Shown here piece by piece: positions 11,630 to 22,420 of a DNA stretch of 64,000 nucleotides. The DNA comes from Harmonia axyridis (taxonomy: Eukaryota > Arthropoda > Insecta > Coleoptera > Coccinellidae). Each line of letters starts with the position of its first letter. Position 1 is the stretch's first letter. The position numbers and the translations under genes are program-made. The notes under the pieces were generated by a model. It was not told the DNA's origin. It saw only the letters and a list, made by a program, of their open reading frames with translations, and ran no database searches. The stretch covers positions 25,520,501-25,584,500 of the forward strand of contig NC_059501.1 of NCBI RefSeq assembly GCF_914767665.1, read 5' to 3'.

Positions 11630-14600
11630 ATTCAGTTAATTCTGCTACACATACGCAATGCCGAAAATGTTTTGTGTTTCGATTTACGACCATATCCACT
11701 TTAGCAGATTAACTCTGATTTCTATCCGCAAAATATATTCAACAAACGAGCTTTACATAAGTAATATGTTAATTTTTTTTCCAATAAACTAGCGTTCGCT
11801 ATATTATTAGATAATTAATTCTACAACTACAACTACACGCGGAATTCGGTGGTTCTAGAATTTACTGAATTTCAAACTGATATACCTATACAGCACGCGG
11901 TACAATTGCAAATGCTTATTACATTTAAATCACCGGCATATAACTACCATAATCTTTATCAAACACCAAAAACCATTAATTAATACAAATAGTCAACACT
12001 GATGTGTAGACAATCACAAATTTAGGATAATGGATGATATCAAAAGTTCAATGTCAAGTTCAACAATTTTTACAAATGAAATGCGAAGATTAGATTGCAT
12101 CGAGTGTTCCTACGTAAAACTATTCAACTGCACGGGTAGTCTCTTGACTTCACAAGGACTTCAAATTGTATTACGATGTTGCCATATCTCCAGAAACTTG
12201 CAGGCGATCAAACATAGTCTATCAATTGATTTTTAACAAGTTTCCTCATTCCTGAACACATTCGCTGATTCATTGAGATGTTCGGTATAATTAACGAAAT
12301 TGATCTTAGCGAACTTGAACATTTAGGTACTTAAAGCATTTTAGAAGGTTCTGAATATTCAAATCAGATGTGAAAAATATCGACAATTACCAATACATTC
12401 CATTAATGAAATCATCCAAACTAATATTCTGAAAATGTGATCTTTGGATAGTACGATGATTCCAGGAAAAAATTCCAGTTTGGCTTCGTTGATTATAGTT
12501 ATGTGTAAAGTGTGGTTGACTGATAATACTAGACAGTGAGCATAGATAAAAAATTCTACTTAGTAACAATGTTTTCAGTCGAGAATAGTTTATCTCTAGT
12601 GCAAATATAAATGTACCTATCTATATTCTCTGGTTTGAATAGTCTCATTTCCAAATTCAGACATGCGTTCAAATCAAAACGTGGCCAAAGTAAGTAGCAG
12701 GCTTAGAAACGTCTGAATTTTCAGATACTGGTTTTTATCGGAAAAAGTAATAGTTATTACTACCCAGATCGAAAATTATAAGAAATTATCTGACAAACGA
12801 AACAGATTATCTTTCATATGATCAAACCCAATTTGAAAATAATTAACAGTGCTGCTGAAGACATCGAAAAAATGTAGTAACGAAGTCCATTCAGATCTTA
12901 AATCTTTTTTTCAACACAATGATGTTCGGAGAGGTTTCACGGAAGCCTATACAGTAAAGATAAGAATCAAATATTGAATAGATATCATAATTACGAACCA
13001 ACTATGAATACGAAGGTGCTTCTTTTTTTGTGGTTCCTCTGCTCATATCGAACATTTAAGGTTAGTGTCAATGAAGCAGATTGGTATCATTTGGAGCACT
13101 CTGTTGTGCCCTCTTGATTACTCGGTTCACCAATTTAGATCAACATAAGGAACTTGCGAGAATTTCATGTTTGCGCATGCTCAACGTGCACTCATCAATT
13201 CAAAAAAGTAACTTCAGCGCGAACGGAATACCCACACTGAATTACAATGAATTGGATGCAAATTGTAGAAGTTAAGGGTCTTTCAAGAATTTGCAAACAT
13301 ACTGAATGACAGACAGACACAAAACAAAAATTGTTCAGAATGGTCTAAAAAGCATTTTCAAATGTTGGACGAAAAATGTTTTCAACCCCCTTTGTGGTCA
13401 AAGCTACCTCTACCTTTGGTATATTGTACTTTCGGTACACTCGAAAGCAGAAATAGTTTTGCAACACGAATTGATCTTATTTGCTGAAGTATCATTTGTT
13501 TCGAACTGACGACATGGTCATCATAGTATTTTTAATATAAAACTATCAGCTTTGAAAAAAAATCAATAGATACTTCTTCTTCAAAGAGTAATGTTTAAAA
13601 GAATCTGTTAAAAAAAAATTCTAATGAAAATGCAAAGATCTAATAATTCATAGATGCGTTCTCGAGCGGTCGTGAAGAGACTTCAACATGAGAGAGAGAG
13701 AAAGATTGAGCCTGATATCACGTGATCATACACCTTATATAATAAATGAAAATTTATACATACCGCAAGCTACTTCATGGTACTTTGTTCCAATGAATTC
13801 CAATTCAAGAAAACTTCAATTTTATTGCATCTCTTTAGGGTTCAAGGATAATTTCTTCTTTGCAAAAATAATCGAACACCTATTAAAACGAAGTAAGCAA
13901 TTTTACTTCAAATAGTAATTATATGATTTAAATTTTCGAAACTTCAAAAGCTATACGTCGCATCGTACCTATTTAATAAATACAAAACAACTTTTTTATC
14001 GTTACCGCTTCTATTCTGTTCAGAAGAGTGTGAAATAACAGAAAATTAAATTTGTCACTGCTGAGTCTTTTATAGTGAATACTGTCATATCACTAATTCA
14101 AAAAACAATGAATGCGGTTCGCAGAATTGTTCAATTCAAGGCTGGAACATAAAAAGTTAATACTCAGGACTGGTGAATCTACTTCGATATTCATCGTTTC
14201 TAATCTTTAATCGATTTGAGTATACTAAAATCGAGACTAAAATAGCCTCTTAAATGAAGAATACGAGCTATATCATGTTGGAAAGATCAGTTTAAAGTTC
14301 TATTCTTATTTTTAATAACATTTGGCAAAAAAAAATTATTACACAGAACATATCACCTATTACGAAAAAAAAAACAAACGCAGCCTTCAGAGATAATTCG
14401 GGATTTAAATCTCCATTGATGAAAAGTATAACCTTTCTTTAATGTATGCCACAGTAGTCAAGAGGATTGAGATCTGTCAACCTAGAAGGCCATGCAACTG
14501 TTTACATCTCTAGCGCTAACTCTTCTGCAATTCTAGGTAATTCTTCATTGATTATTTTATTATAGATCTCTCTCTGACAACCCACCATTTTTATTTAGCC

Positions 14601-14913
14601 ACCTAAAATGATTAATCGATATTTAAGAATTATAAATCTAGTTGAATAACATTGAAATCCATAGTTGTTACAAAAGTATAAACTACGATGAATCTGACAA
14701 TATTTCAGTAGATGTGATCTTCAAATAGCATCTGCAATCCATTTAGAGGTTAATCGATATAAACTGTATTTATGGAATTTCGAACTGCACAACATAAAAT
14801 TCGCATGATGTCATATATATAATGATACAAATTTTCATAGCGATCACCTAATTTTTTTGTGTAGAGAATTATGAAATTTTAAGAATGAATGTTAGCGAAG
14901 AGTTTAAGCGATA
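11630..14913. other. AT-rich interval, no gene recognised
   Basis: About 3.3 kb of AT-rich DNA. A short (GA)n run lies near 13687. Frames at 12030-12236, 13081-13275, 13306-13509 and 13688-13915 have no domain features, no convincing splice context and AT-driven composition. Not called. Confidence 0.45.
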
Positions 14914-15440
14914 TACACGTGTCCGCAAAGTATGGCACAAATTCATTTTTAGCTAAACAGACCATTTTAAAAAATAATCCTGAAACACGTCGATTTTTAT
15001 TTTAATTTACCGTATTTTAAAATAATAATCTAATATACAGGGTGAATTACTTTCGATTAATGACGTCACCGTAATTTATTTTAAAAGGAACACCCCTATT
15101 TTGTCTCAATTTTCCGATTACTCTAGCTGAGCTGATTCCAAAAATGTATCACATGTTTATTCCAATTGTTTGTCCACCCTGTACCAATTGGCATCAACAT
15201 GTGATACATTTTTGGAATCAGCTCAGCTAGAGTAATCGGAAAATTGAGACAAAATGGGGTGATCCATTAAAAAAAAAATGACGTTGACGTCATTACTCGA
15301 AAGTAATTCACCCTGTATATCAGATTATTATTTTACATTACGGTAAATTAAAATAAAAATCGACGTGTTACAGGATTATTTTTTAAAATGGTCTGTTTAG
15401 CTAAAAATGAATTTGTTCCATAATTTACGGACACAGTGTA
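14914..15440. mobile_element. Long-inverted-repeat MITE (~0.53 kb foldback)
   Basis: The two halves are nearly perfect reverse complements (about 240 bases each) around a short centre near 15165-15190. Outer ends read TACAC-(G/T)-GTGTCCG, with TATA-like flanks at both sides suggesting TA target duplication. Internal landmarks such as TACAGGGTGAATTACTTTCG and its mirror lie symmetrically. No coding potential. It resembles Tc1/mariner-type foldback MITEs and its transcript would form a long hairpin. Confidence 0.85.
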
Positions 15441-15512
15441 TGTATATAATATATGTGAGTATCCTTGATCTCTGGATAAAAACGTTATTGTATTCATAAA
15501 TAATTTTCTCAA

Positions 15513-15824
15513 TTAAATCGGCTGATTGCAGTTGTTGAGGATACAAATTTTGAACGATAGTAAATTGTGAAATGCTCCGTAACTAACTTTTTTCTTCGGA
15601 CGATTCGTGATGATTTTATGCCCATACAAAAATTCAATAAGGGTCAAATTACTCAACTTCCCCCATGAATTGGGGGAACCATGTAAGATTGAATTAACTT
15701 TGAAGAAATATAGCTTCCTGGCTTCATCAATACACCTTCCAACTCCATGATTCATTGAGAAATCTAAATGGGAGCCTAGTACTTTTTTAATTGGGTAATG
15801 AATATTGAAGTGGTAATAAATCAT
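15513..15824 (-). pseudogene. Possible LINE reverse-transcriptase C-terminal relic
   Basis: A 103-residue minus-strand frame contains VLGSHLDFSMNH, then a helix with DEARKLYFFKVNSILHGS, then LTLIEFLYGHKIITNR. This order resembles the stretch after the FADD box of non-LTR reverse transcriptases ('LGVxLDxxLxWxxHI...A...L..L......LxxxYxxxIxPxLxYG'). No catalytic motif lies within the fragment and no other LINE sequence is attached. The call rests on pattern resemblance only. Confidence 0.35.
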
Positions 15825-16317
15825 GACTTACATAATTAACGAATCATTCCATAAAAAAAGAATGTAAATAAAAGCTATCTATGTTATTCACATAAATATT
15901 GTATAGATAGCTGATATATTCAAAGTAAATTTGCATATTTTTTGTATCCCTTACAGCTTATTTCAAATAATTTTCTTGATTTTCTTTCTAAATATTGGAC
16001 CTCGATGAAAATTTATCTCATTTTGAATTGAAACTCGAATAATCCCGGCTTTATTGTAGGTTCACTCACTTATGTAACAATACTATCAAAAATGCAATTA
16101 GCACAGCGTGTCGAAGTGATAGTATTTAACCCAGATATCCCTAACGTCCTAATGGAAGGACACCACATTATTTAATTTGTAGCTGCGCCCCTGGATCATA
16201 TTGCGGCTGCGCGTTACGTATTTGTTATTCTACATACTTACTGCTGTTGTTATATTCGATCAGGCTGCTTATAGCTGTGTTGAAGTTAGTTATATTTAGT
16301 GACAAATTCTCGTAAAA

Positions 16318-18341
16318 ATGAGTGATATAGGCATCAGATTTTCAAGGTGAGTGAAAAAATCGAAACATTATATTTTATCCCTAATTTTCATATGTAGAAT
16401 GTTGAAAACTAGATCACTTCCTCACTAATTTATAGCAAGCTTGAAAAACGCATGGAATTCTCTCCAAAAATGAGGTTAAGTATTACCATCCTATATGTAG
16501 TACGTCAGGAGTATCGAATATTATAATTTATTTATATCACAGTTTTTCCATGGTTGTGTTAATCATTTGTTTCTTGTAATTTCAGAGGGTTTTCGTTGCA
16601 CGAGGCACTGGCAATGATAGAGGATCTTGATTTTCCCCATCCTTCTGCAGATATCATCATGCTTCCACCAGATGACGGAGCTGAGACTGAGGAAGATTCC
16701 GGAAATGAAGATGTGATGTCACCTGATAACTTACCCCCCTCACAATTACGTACCCAAGCTGAGGTACAGGTACCTTTTCGAATAGAGGATTCTAACTCAG
16801 ACGATGATAATATTCCTCTAGCGAGGTTAGTTACTAAGCCTAAATGTTCGATTTTGAAATCGGCTAAAGTGTTCAATTGGAGGGACTCTCATTTGCCTAC
16901 TTCTCATCAATCTAATCCATTCGAGGAAATCGAACCAGAAAATAACGATGATGAGAAATCTCAAATTTCGTTATTCTACAGCCTTTTTGATGAAAATATA
17001 TTCGATATGTTGACGAATCAATCGAACACGTATGCGGCAATGAAGAATATAAACTGCAAGCCAATAAATGTAGAAGAAATGAAGAGTTTTGTGGGAATAC
17101 TTATACTGAGTGGATATGTACCGTACCCCAGGAGGAAGATGTTTTGGGAGAGGGACAAAGATGTGCATAACCAACTAGTATCTGAGGCTCTTTCTAGAGA
17201 TAGGTTCGACTACATAATGAAAGTTCTTTATATTGCAGATAATAATAACCTAGATCCTGATGATAAATTTTCTAAATTACGGCCTCTCTTCACATCCCTC
17301 AACAATAATTTTTTAAAGTTTGCACCTCATAAGGAACATCACAGTGTAGATGAAGCAATGGTTCCCTATTTTGGGCGGCATGGTGCCAAACAATTCATCC
17401 GAGGTAAGCCTATACGATGGGGATACAAGCTTTGGGTAGGCTGTACAAGGAATGGTTATATAAATTGGTTTGAACCATATCAGGGAGCTTCGACTCATGT
17501 GTCAACAGAATACAAAGAACTGGGAGTCGGTGCTGGAGTAGTGCTCACTTATGCAAATTCCCTCAGAAGTCGGTGGCCCAATAGTAAATTCCATATATTC
17601 TTTGACAACTTCTTCTCAAGTATGGCACTGTTTGAAAAATTGTCAGAAATTGGTATTTGTGGGACAGGTACAATACGGAGCAATAGAATTTCAAAAAATC
17701 CTTTGAAATCCACTGCTGAAATGAAAAAGTCTGCAAGAGGAACACATGACTACAAGACAGACCTTGATAGAAATCTGACAGTCCTATGTTGGAATGACAA
17801 TAGTGTGGTCTCCTTAGCATCGAATGCAGTTGGAGTCAATCCTATCCGTATGGTAAAAAGGTATTCCCGACAGGAAAAAAAAACAATACAAGTACCACAG
17901 CCGTTCATGATAAAATTGTACAACGAGAACATGGGCGGCGTTGACAGAAGTGATCAGAACATCTCACTATACCGCACTGGAATTAGAGGCAAAAAATGGT
18001 ATTTTTGCATGTTTGCCCATAGTATTGATATGGCAATACAAAATGCGTGGCAACTTAGTCGCCTCAGTAATCAAGATAAACATTTGGACCATTTAGCATT
18101 TCGTAGAAGAATCGCTATTTCTCTGCTACAAACTCATAAGAAAGTCAGCACATGTTCAGTTGGTCGCCCTAGTCAACGGGAAAATATTGATTCGCGGTAT
18201 GATTGTATCAATCATTTTGTAATCCCACAGGATAAACAAACTAGATGCCGCCACTGTCATCTCAAAACAACCACGAGGTTTGTGAAATGTGCCATCGGAC
18301 TCCACGTCAAATGTTTTTTAGATTTTCATACAAAATTATAA
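16318..18341 (+). CDS. piggyBac-type transposase (PGBD-like), two exons, 594 aa
   Basis: It encodes a DDE_Tnp_1_7 transposase, the family that cuts and pastes piggyBac elements at TTAA. Exon 1 (16318-16346) starts with ATG (MSDIGIRFS) and ends at a GTGAGTG donor. A 239-base intron ends at TTTCAG (16585), and exon 2 (16586-18341) continues in frame through RGFSLHEALAMIED to the TAA. A start inside exon 2 would need a TTG, so the spliced model is preferred. The N-terminus is acidic (residues ~25-80). The core contains SVDEAMVPYFGRHGAKQF, then KLWVGCTRNGYINWFEPYQG, then HIFFDNFFSS with Asp350, and GGVDRSDQN with Asp463 and Asp466. Residues ~564-591 form the Cys/His-rich C-terminal zinc domain (CRHCH...C...H..C). 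The first classical Asp (in T. ni piggyBac a 'CD' at the KLWVGC position) appears to be Thr or Cys here, which may be a subfamily trait or a loss. Confidence 0.9.
16347..16585 (+). other. Intron of the piggyBac transposase gene
   Basis: The donor CAAG^GTGAGTG and acceptor TTGTAATTTCAG^AG keep the reading frame (AG|A Arg codon). An intron this close to the 5' end places the transposase start under splicing control. Confidence 0.75.
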
Positions 18342-18548
18342 TTCTAGTCATAAATCCTCCTGACGTCCTATATAAAGGACAGTCGTTTTTGTGTTGATCT
18401 TTTTCGATTTTTTTATTGTGACTGTCAAATTCCATTTCTGAGATTGAAATAAAGTTGTACACAAAAAATCTTGCAATTTAATTGAATTTCTCATGGTTCA
18501 GGAATAAGTGGGTTAAACTTCGGATGTGAAGTGGAGAATACAGATCTT

Positions 18549-19774
18549 AGGCCAATTGAGAAGTCCCTGGTCTAATGCACAGATGGCGGTGCTAGTATTA
18601 AACCACGATTTTTAGTTAGTACCAATCTTCAAACGATACTTGTCAAAATTTGACAACAGTCCGACCATTAGTTTATGAGATATTGCGTTGTGAGTGTAGC
18701 TACTTTTGTTGTTTGAAAAAAAAAGGAAAAAAAAGAATTTCGTCTGCTGATAAAATATTGCTTTTTGAAGAAAAAATACAGTTAAAACAAAATCTTGGCT
18801 TGATGAAGAGTTTCCGGGGTCTGCACCATGGAAATCATGGAAGTTTAAACGTTGTGAAATGAGCACCGAAGACGGCGAAAGCAGTAGACGCCCAAAAGAG
18901 GCTGTCACCGAAAAAAAAAAATGATCGAAATAGCAGACATTGTGAAAATATCATCTGAACGTGAACGTGATAATTATTATTCACGAATATTTGTACATGA
19001 GAAAGCTGTGTGCAAAATGGGTGCAGCGCGAGCTTACAATCGATCAGAAGCAACCACGTGTTAATGATTCTGAGCAGTGTTTGAATCTGTTTAAGTGCAA
19101 TAAACCTGAATTTTTGCTTCGATATATGACAATGGCACATGGTTCCATCATTTCACTCCGGAGTCCAATCAACAGTAAGCTGAGACTGAGACTGCACACG
19201 ATGATCCGAATCCAAAGCGAAGAAAAACACAACAGTCAGCTGTCAAGGTTATGGCATCAGTATTTTGGGATGCGCAAGGTATAATATTCATTGATTACCT
19301 TCAAAAGTGCCAGACCATTAACAACGATTATTATATAGCATTATTGAATCGTTTAAAGGATGAAATCATTAAAAAACGGCCCCATTTGAAGAAAAAAAAG
19401 GTGCTGTTTCATCAAGACAATGCACAAATCAATGGAAACATTGGCAAAATTGCATGAATTGGGCTTCGAATTGCTTCTGCATCCACCGTATTCGCCAGAT
19501 CTGGCCCCCAGCTACTTTTCGCTGTTCTCAGACCTCAAAGGAATGATCGCTGGAAAGAAATTTAGCGCTAAGTTAAAAGTAATCGCCGGAACTGAGGCCT
19601 ATTTTGAAGCGAAAGACAAATCGTATACTACAAAAATGGTTTCGAAAAGTTGGAAGATAGCTATCATCGCTGTATCTCCTTCGAAGGCAACTATGTTGAA
19701 TAATAAAATTGAATTTGCCAAAAAAAATGTTTTTACTATGGTAGACCGGAAACTTTTCAATTTCAATTGGTCTG
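18549..19774 (+). mobile_element. Degenerate mariner element, copy 1 (mauritiana-like family)
   Basis: The ends read GGCCAATTGAGAAGTCCCTG (left) and CAATTGGTCTG before TTA (right), matching the family TIR seen in the copy at 43320-44405. Broken plus-strand frames give VMASVFWDAQGIIFIDYLQK-like sequence, then VLFHQDNA (second catalytic Asp of DD34D), then LLLHPPYSPDLAPSYFSLF. In the last motif the third catalytic Asp (family 'APSD') is Tyr. The first Asp region is frameshifted. With several frameshifts and a lost catalytic residue, the copy cannot encode an active transposase. Confidence 0.88.
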
Positions 19775-20960
19775 TTATGACCACTACAAGAATATAGTTC
19801 CGATCTATATCTTTTTCGGAACAAAGCACAAGAATGTGCTAAAATTAAATAGTTGGTGGCAATGACCTTTCAGGTTCTCGTGTCTATTGTCTAGAAACAA
19901 GTTTCGAAAATAAATAAGCTTTTCAATTTGAAGCTCCTCTCTTCGTTCAATTTAAACTGTTAACTATTCATCTTACTTCTCTTCCATTTTAGTGCTTGCA
20001 TCTAACTATCCAAAAGCTCTTTCAACATGATGACGAATCAATCGTCAATTGAACTTCTCTCAAATTCGTCATATTACACAACGTGATAAACAATTCAAAA
20101 CGTATTGAAAACAATAAACCGAAATATAATGGAATCTTTCATAATGTGACATTATATTCGATAAGTGAAAGAAATATGTAATCTGAGTTTAAAAAGTAAC
20201 CAGCTCAGAGATTTCAGTCTCATGTATTTTTATTTTTATACAAAGATCACCCACAACTGTTCACAAGGCAAGGATATTTCGAACAACAGTTCGCTTTCAG
20301 ATTGAAACACCTAAATTATAGTGATTATACACCATAAGTATGTCTTATAAAGCATAATTTGTGGCGAGCATGCACTTCTACTCCGTCTAGACTTCAATAT
20401 TTGTTTATCGTATTCACGCCTTACTATTTGTTTATTTATATCGGCGATGAAAAGTCGAGTCAGCCAAATGCTCGCAAGTTGAGCTATCGGTGTGAAGTGA
20501 ATAGATTTTCTCACGATTGATGGATGGCAGGCAATTAATGAATGGACACTTTAAAACGGTTATGAAATACAATCAGAACATTTACATGTTCGGAGCTTTT
20601 GGGAAAAGAGTACTGATTTAGTCGTTTAGAAAAAATTGGTTTCAACATTATGGTAGCCATATTCAGTCTTTAAGTACAACTATAATTTTTGTATAAATAT
20701 AGAAAATCGACAAATTTGTGTCTATTCCTTCACAATAAAGTATCTTTATGATATATTTGGTTGATTTTTGTCTTGGAATATGATTCCAATTCTAAAAATG
20801 GCAAAATTAATAATCAACCGAAAGAAAATTCAAAATAACTAAAACCGAACAAATTGAGTAAACGGTTAACAAATTGAATAACTAAATTAACATGAAGACA
20901 GACGTACGTTTAGGAATTATTGTATTTAATATAATTTTTCCTCATCAGTGCCTTATCGTT
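19775..20960. other. AT-rich interval, no gene recognised
   Basis: No open frame with domain features, no inverted ends and no repeats matching other parts of the window were noticed. Confidence 0.4.
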
Positions 20961-20964
20961 CAAT

Positions 20965-22420
20965 AAAATTACTGAAAGTTCCAACTCACTAATTTTTTAT
21001 ATCATACCCATTATCTGGATGAAATTTTGATACCGAAATCCCCATTTGTCATAACTTATTTGTGGTACTTTTTGAGGTAGGTCACTCTTTCCGAAAAATA
21101 TCATGGGTATAATCGTTTAAACTGAAGATCTTAAAAACCGTTTGAGATAATTGTACGATTTATTTTTATTGATTTCCTGACCAGTTTTCAAGTCATCTGT
21201 AAATTTTCGGATCACTCTACAGGTGATCCGGAAAATATTGCAATTCTTCAAAACTGACCTTTAAAAAACCCTGATAATCCTATTTTCTCAAATAGGTGCC
21301 CGTTTTTTTCGCTAGTCGGACATCCTAGTGAGTAGTCTTAATTTTTTTGTCAAAACATGTTGTCAACGGAACCACACAAAGTGAAAATGTAAGTCGACAA
21401 CTCTAGTCAAAACACTATATTTTTCTAACATGTTTCCTCACTTTCTGAATTTATATGTTTGTAAAGATTTTAAAAATAAGATTTTAACTTTTAATGTTGT
21501 AATTTCGTGCATCTGTATTTGATTGTAGTTCTTGTTGTTCCATTTCAGAGCCCTGATGAAGACTTTGAAATAAAGTCGAAACTAGTTAGCCTTTTTCACA
21601 GAAAGTTGGTTTTGTGAATAAATCCCTGACCTAGAAACCTGTAAAGATCACCGAAAACATGTTGTGCCTAAAATGCACATAAAATAATATTCAAAATGCT
21701 TCGGATTTCATGTTTTTTACTGGAAGTGACAGTATACTTTTCACATATACAATTTCAAAAAGATGAAATTGCTCTTCTTTACTTAGTATCTACTAATAAT
21801 TCCAATTAAAAATAAGCCAAATCAAAAAAATTATCAAAATATTTGGAAATATTCATTTTGTCAAATTAAATGTTTTCAAAAATATTTTGATGATTTCTTG
21901 AATTTGTTTCATCTTTAATGGATATTATAGATTTAATAGGAAGTATTAAGTAGAGTTGAGTAATCTTATTCCTTTGAAACTGTATGCGTAAAAAGTATGC
22001 TGCCACGCCTAGTACAAAATATGAAATGCAAAGCATTTTGAACATTATACATTTTAGGCATAACGCACAACATGCATAGGCAAAAAATTAAGACTTCTCA
22101 CTAAACTATCCGTCAAAAAATTCAAGGGATATTACTTATTGACATTTTTTAAAGGTCATTTTTAAAGAATAGCAGTGTCTTTCGGGTCATCTGTAGAGTG
22201 ATCCGTAAATCTGCAGAAGACATGAAAACTTTTTTGGAATTCAATAAAAAATAAATAGTTCGAGAAACCATTTTTACTATGATATTTTTCGAAAATAGTG
22301 CCTATCTCAGAAAGTATCACAGCTAAATGATAACAAGTGGGGTATTTCGGAATCAGAATTTCATGGAGATTATGAGTATGATATAAAAATTGGGCATTCC
22401 CTATTTTTTCAGTTAAGGTT
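20965..22420. mobile_element. Long-inverted-repeat element (~1.45 kb) with an internal insertion
   Basis: Diverged inverted arms span about 20965-21362 plus 21658-21722 on the left and 22005-22420 on the right. Paired landmarks include 'aatttttatatcatac', 'gatcactctacag' against 'ctgtagagtgatc', 'gacctttaaaaa' against 'tttttaaaggtc', and 'gcctaaaatgcac' against 'cattttaggc'. About 295 bases in the left arm (21363-21657) have no partner on the right and look like a later insertion. No transposase was seen. Confidence 0.65.
21363..21657 (+). mobile_element. Inserted sequence carrying a hammerhead-like ribozyme core
   Basis: This block interrupts the left arm of the surrounding inverted-repeat element. 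At 21553-21582 it has CTGATGA, one extra A, a hairpin GACTTT-GAAAT-AAAGTC, then GAAAC, which is the arrangement of the conserved hammerhead core around stem II. Similar cores occur in Penelope-like elements and retrozymes. The extra A after CTGATGA and the absence of an obvious stem III partner are departures from the consensus, so activity is unproven. The block could be a retroelement 3' end. Confidence 0.4.

Larger units (their letters stand above)
16126..18516 (+). mobile_element. piggyBac-superfamily transposon, apparently complete
   Basis: The element is bounded by TTAA at 16126-16129 and 18513-18516, the target site duplicated by piggyBac elements. Terminal inverted repeats begin TTAACCCA at both ends (then GATAT versus CTTAT). 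Just inside each end is a small palindrome with the same arms: GTCCTAATGGAAGGAC near 16147-16162 and GTCCTATATAAAGGAC near 18365-18380. A single spliced transposase gene fills the interior and an AATAAA lies at 18448-18453. Total length is about 2.39 kb, usual for the superfamily. With an uninterrupted gene and matched ends, this is the best candidate for a recently active element in the window. Confidence 0.9.

Noticed and set aside
16596..16598. TTG as start of the piggyBac transposase
   Set aside because: An upstream ATG exon with good donor and acceptor joins in frame, so a non-ATG start is unnecessary.
16559..16876. Minus-strand 105-residue frame
   Set aside because: Antisense to the start of the piggyBac transposase, with no domain of its own.
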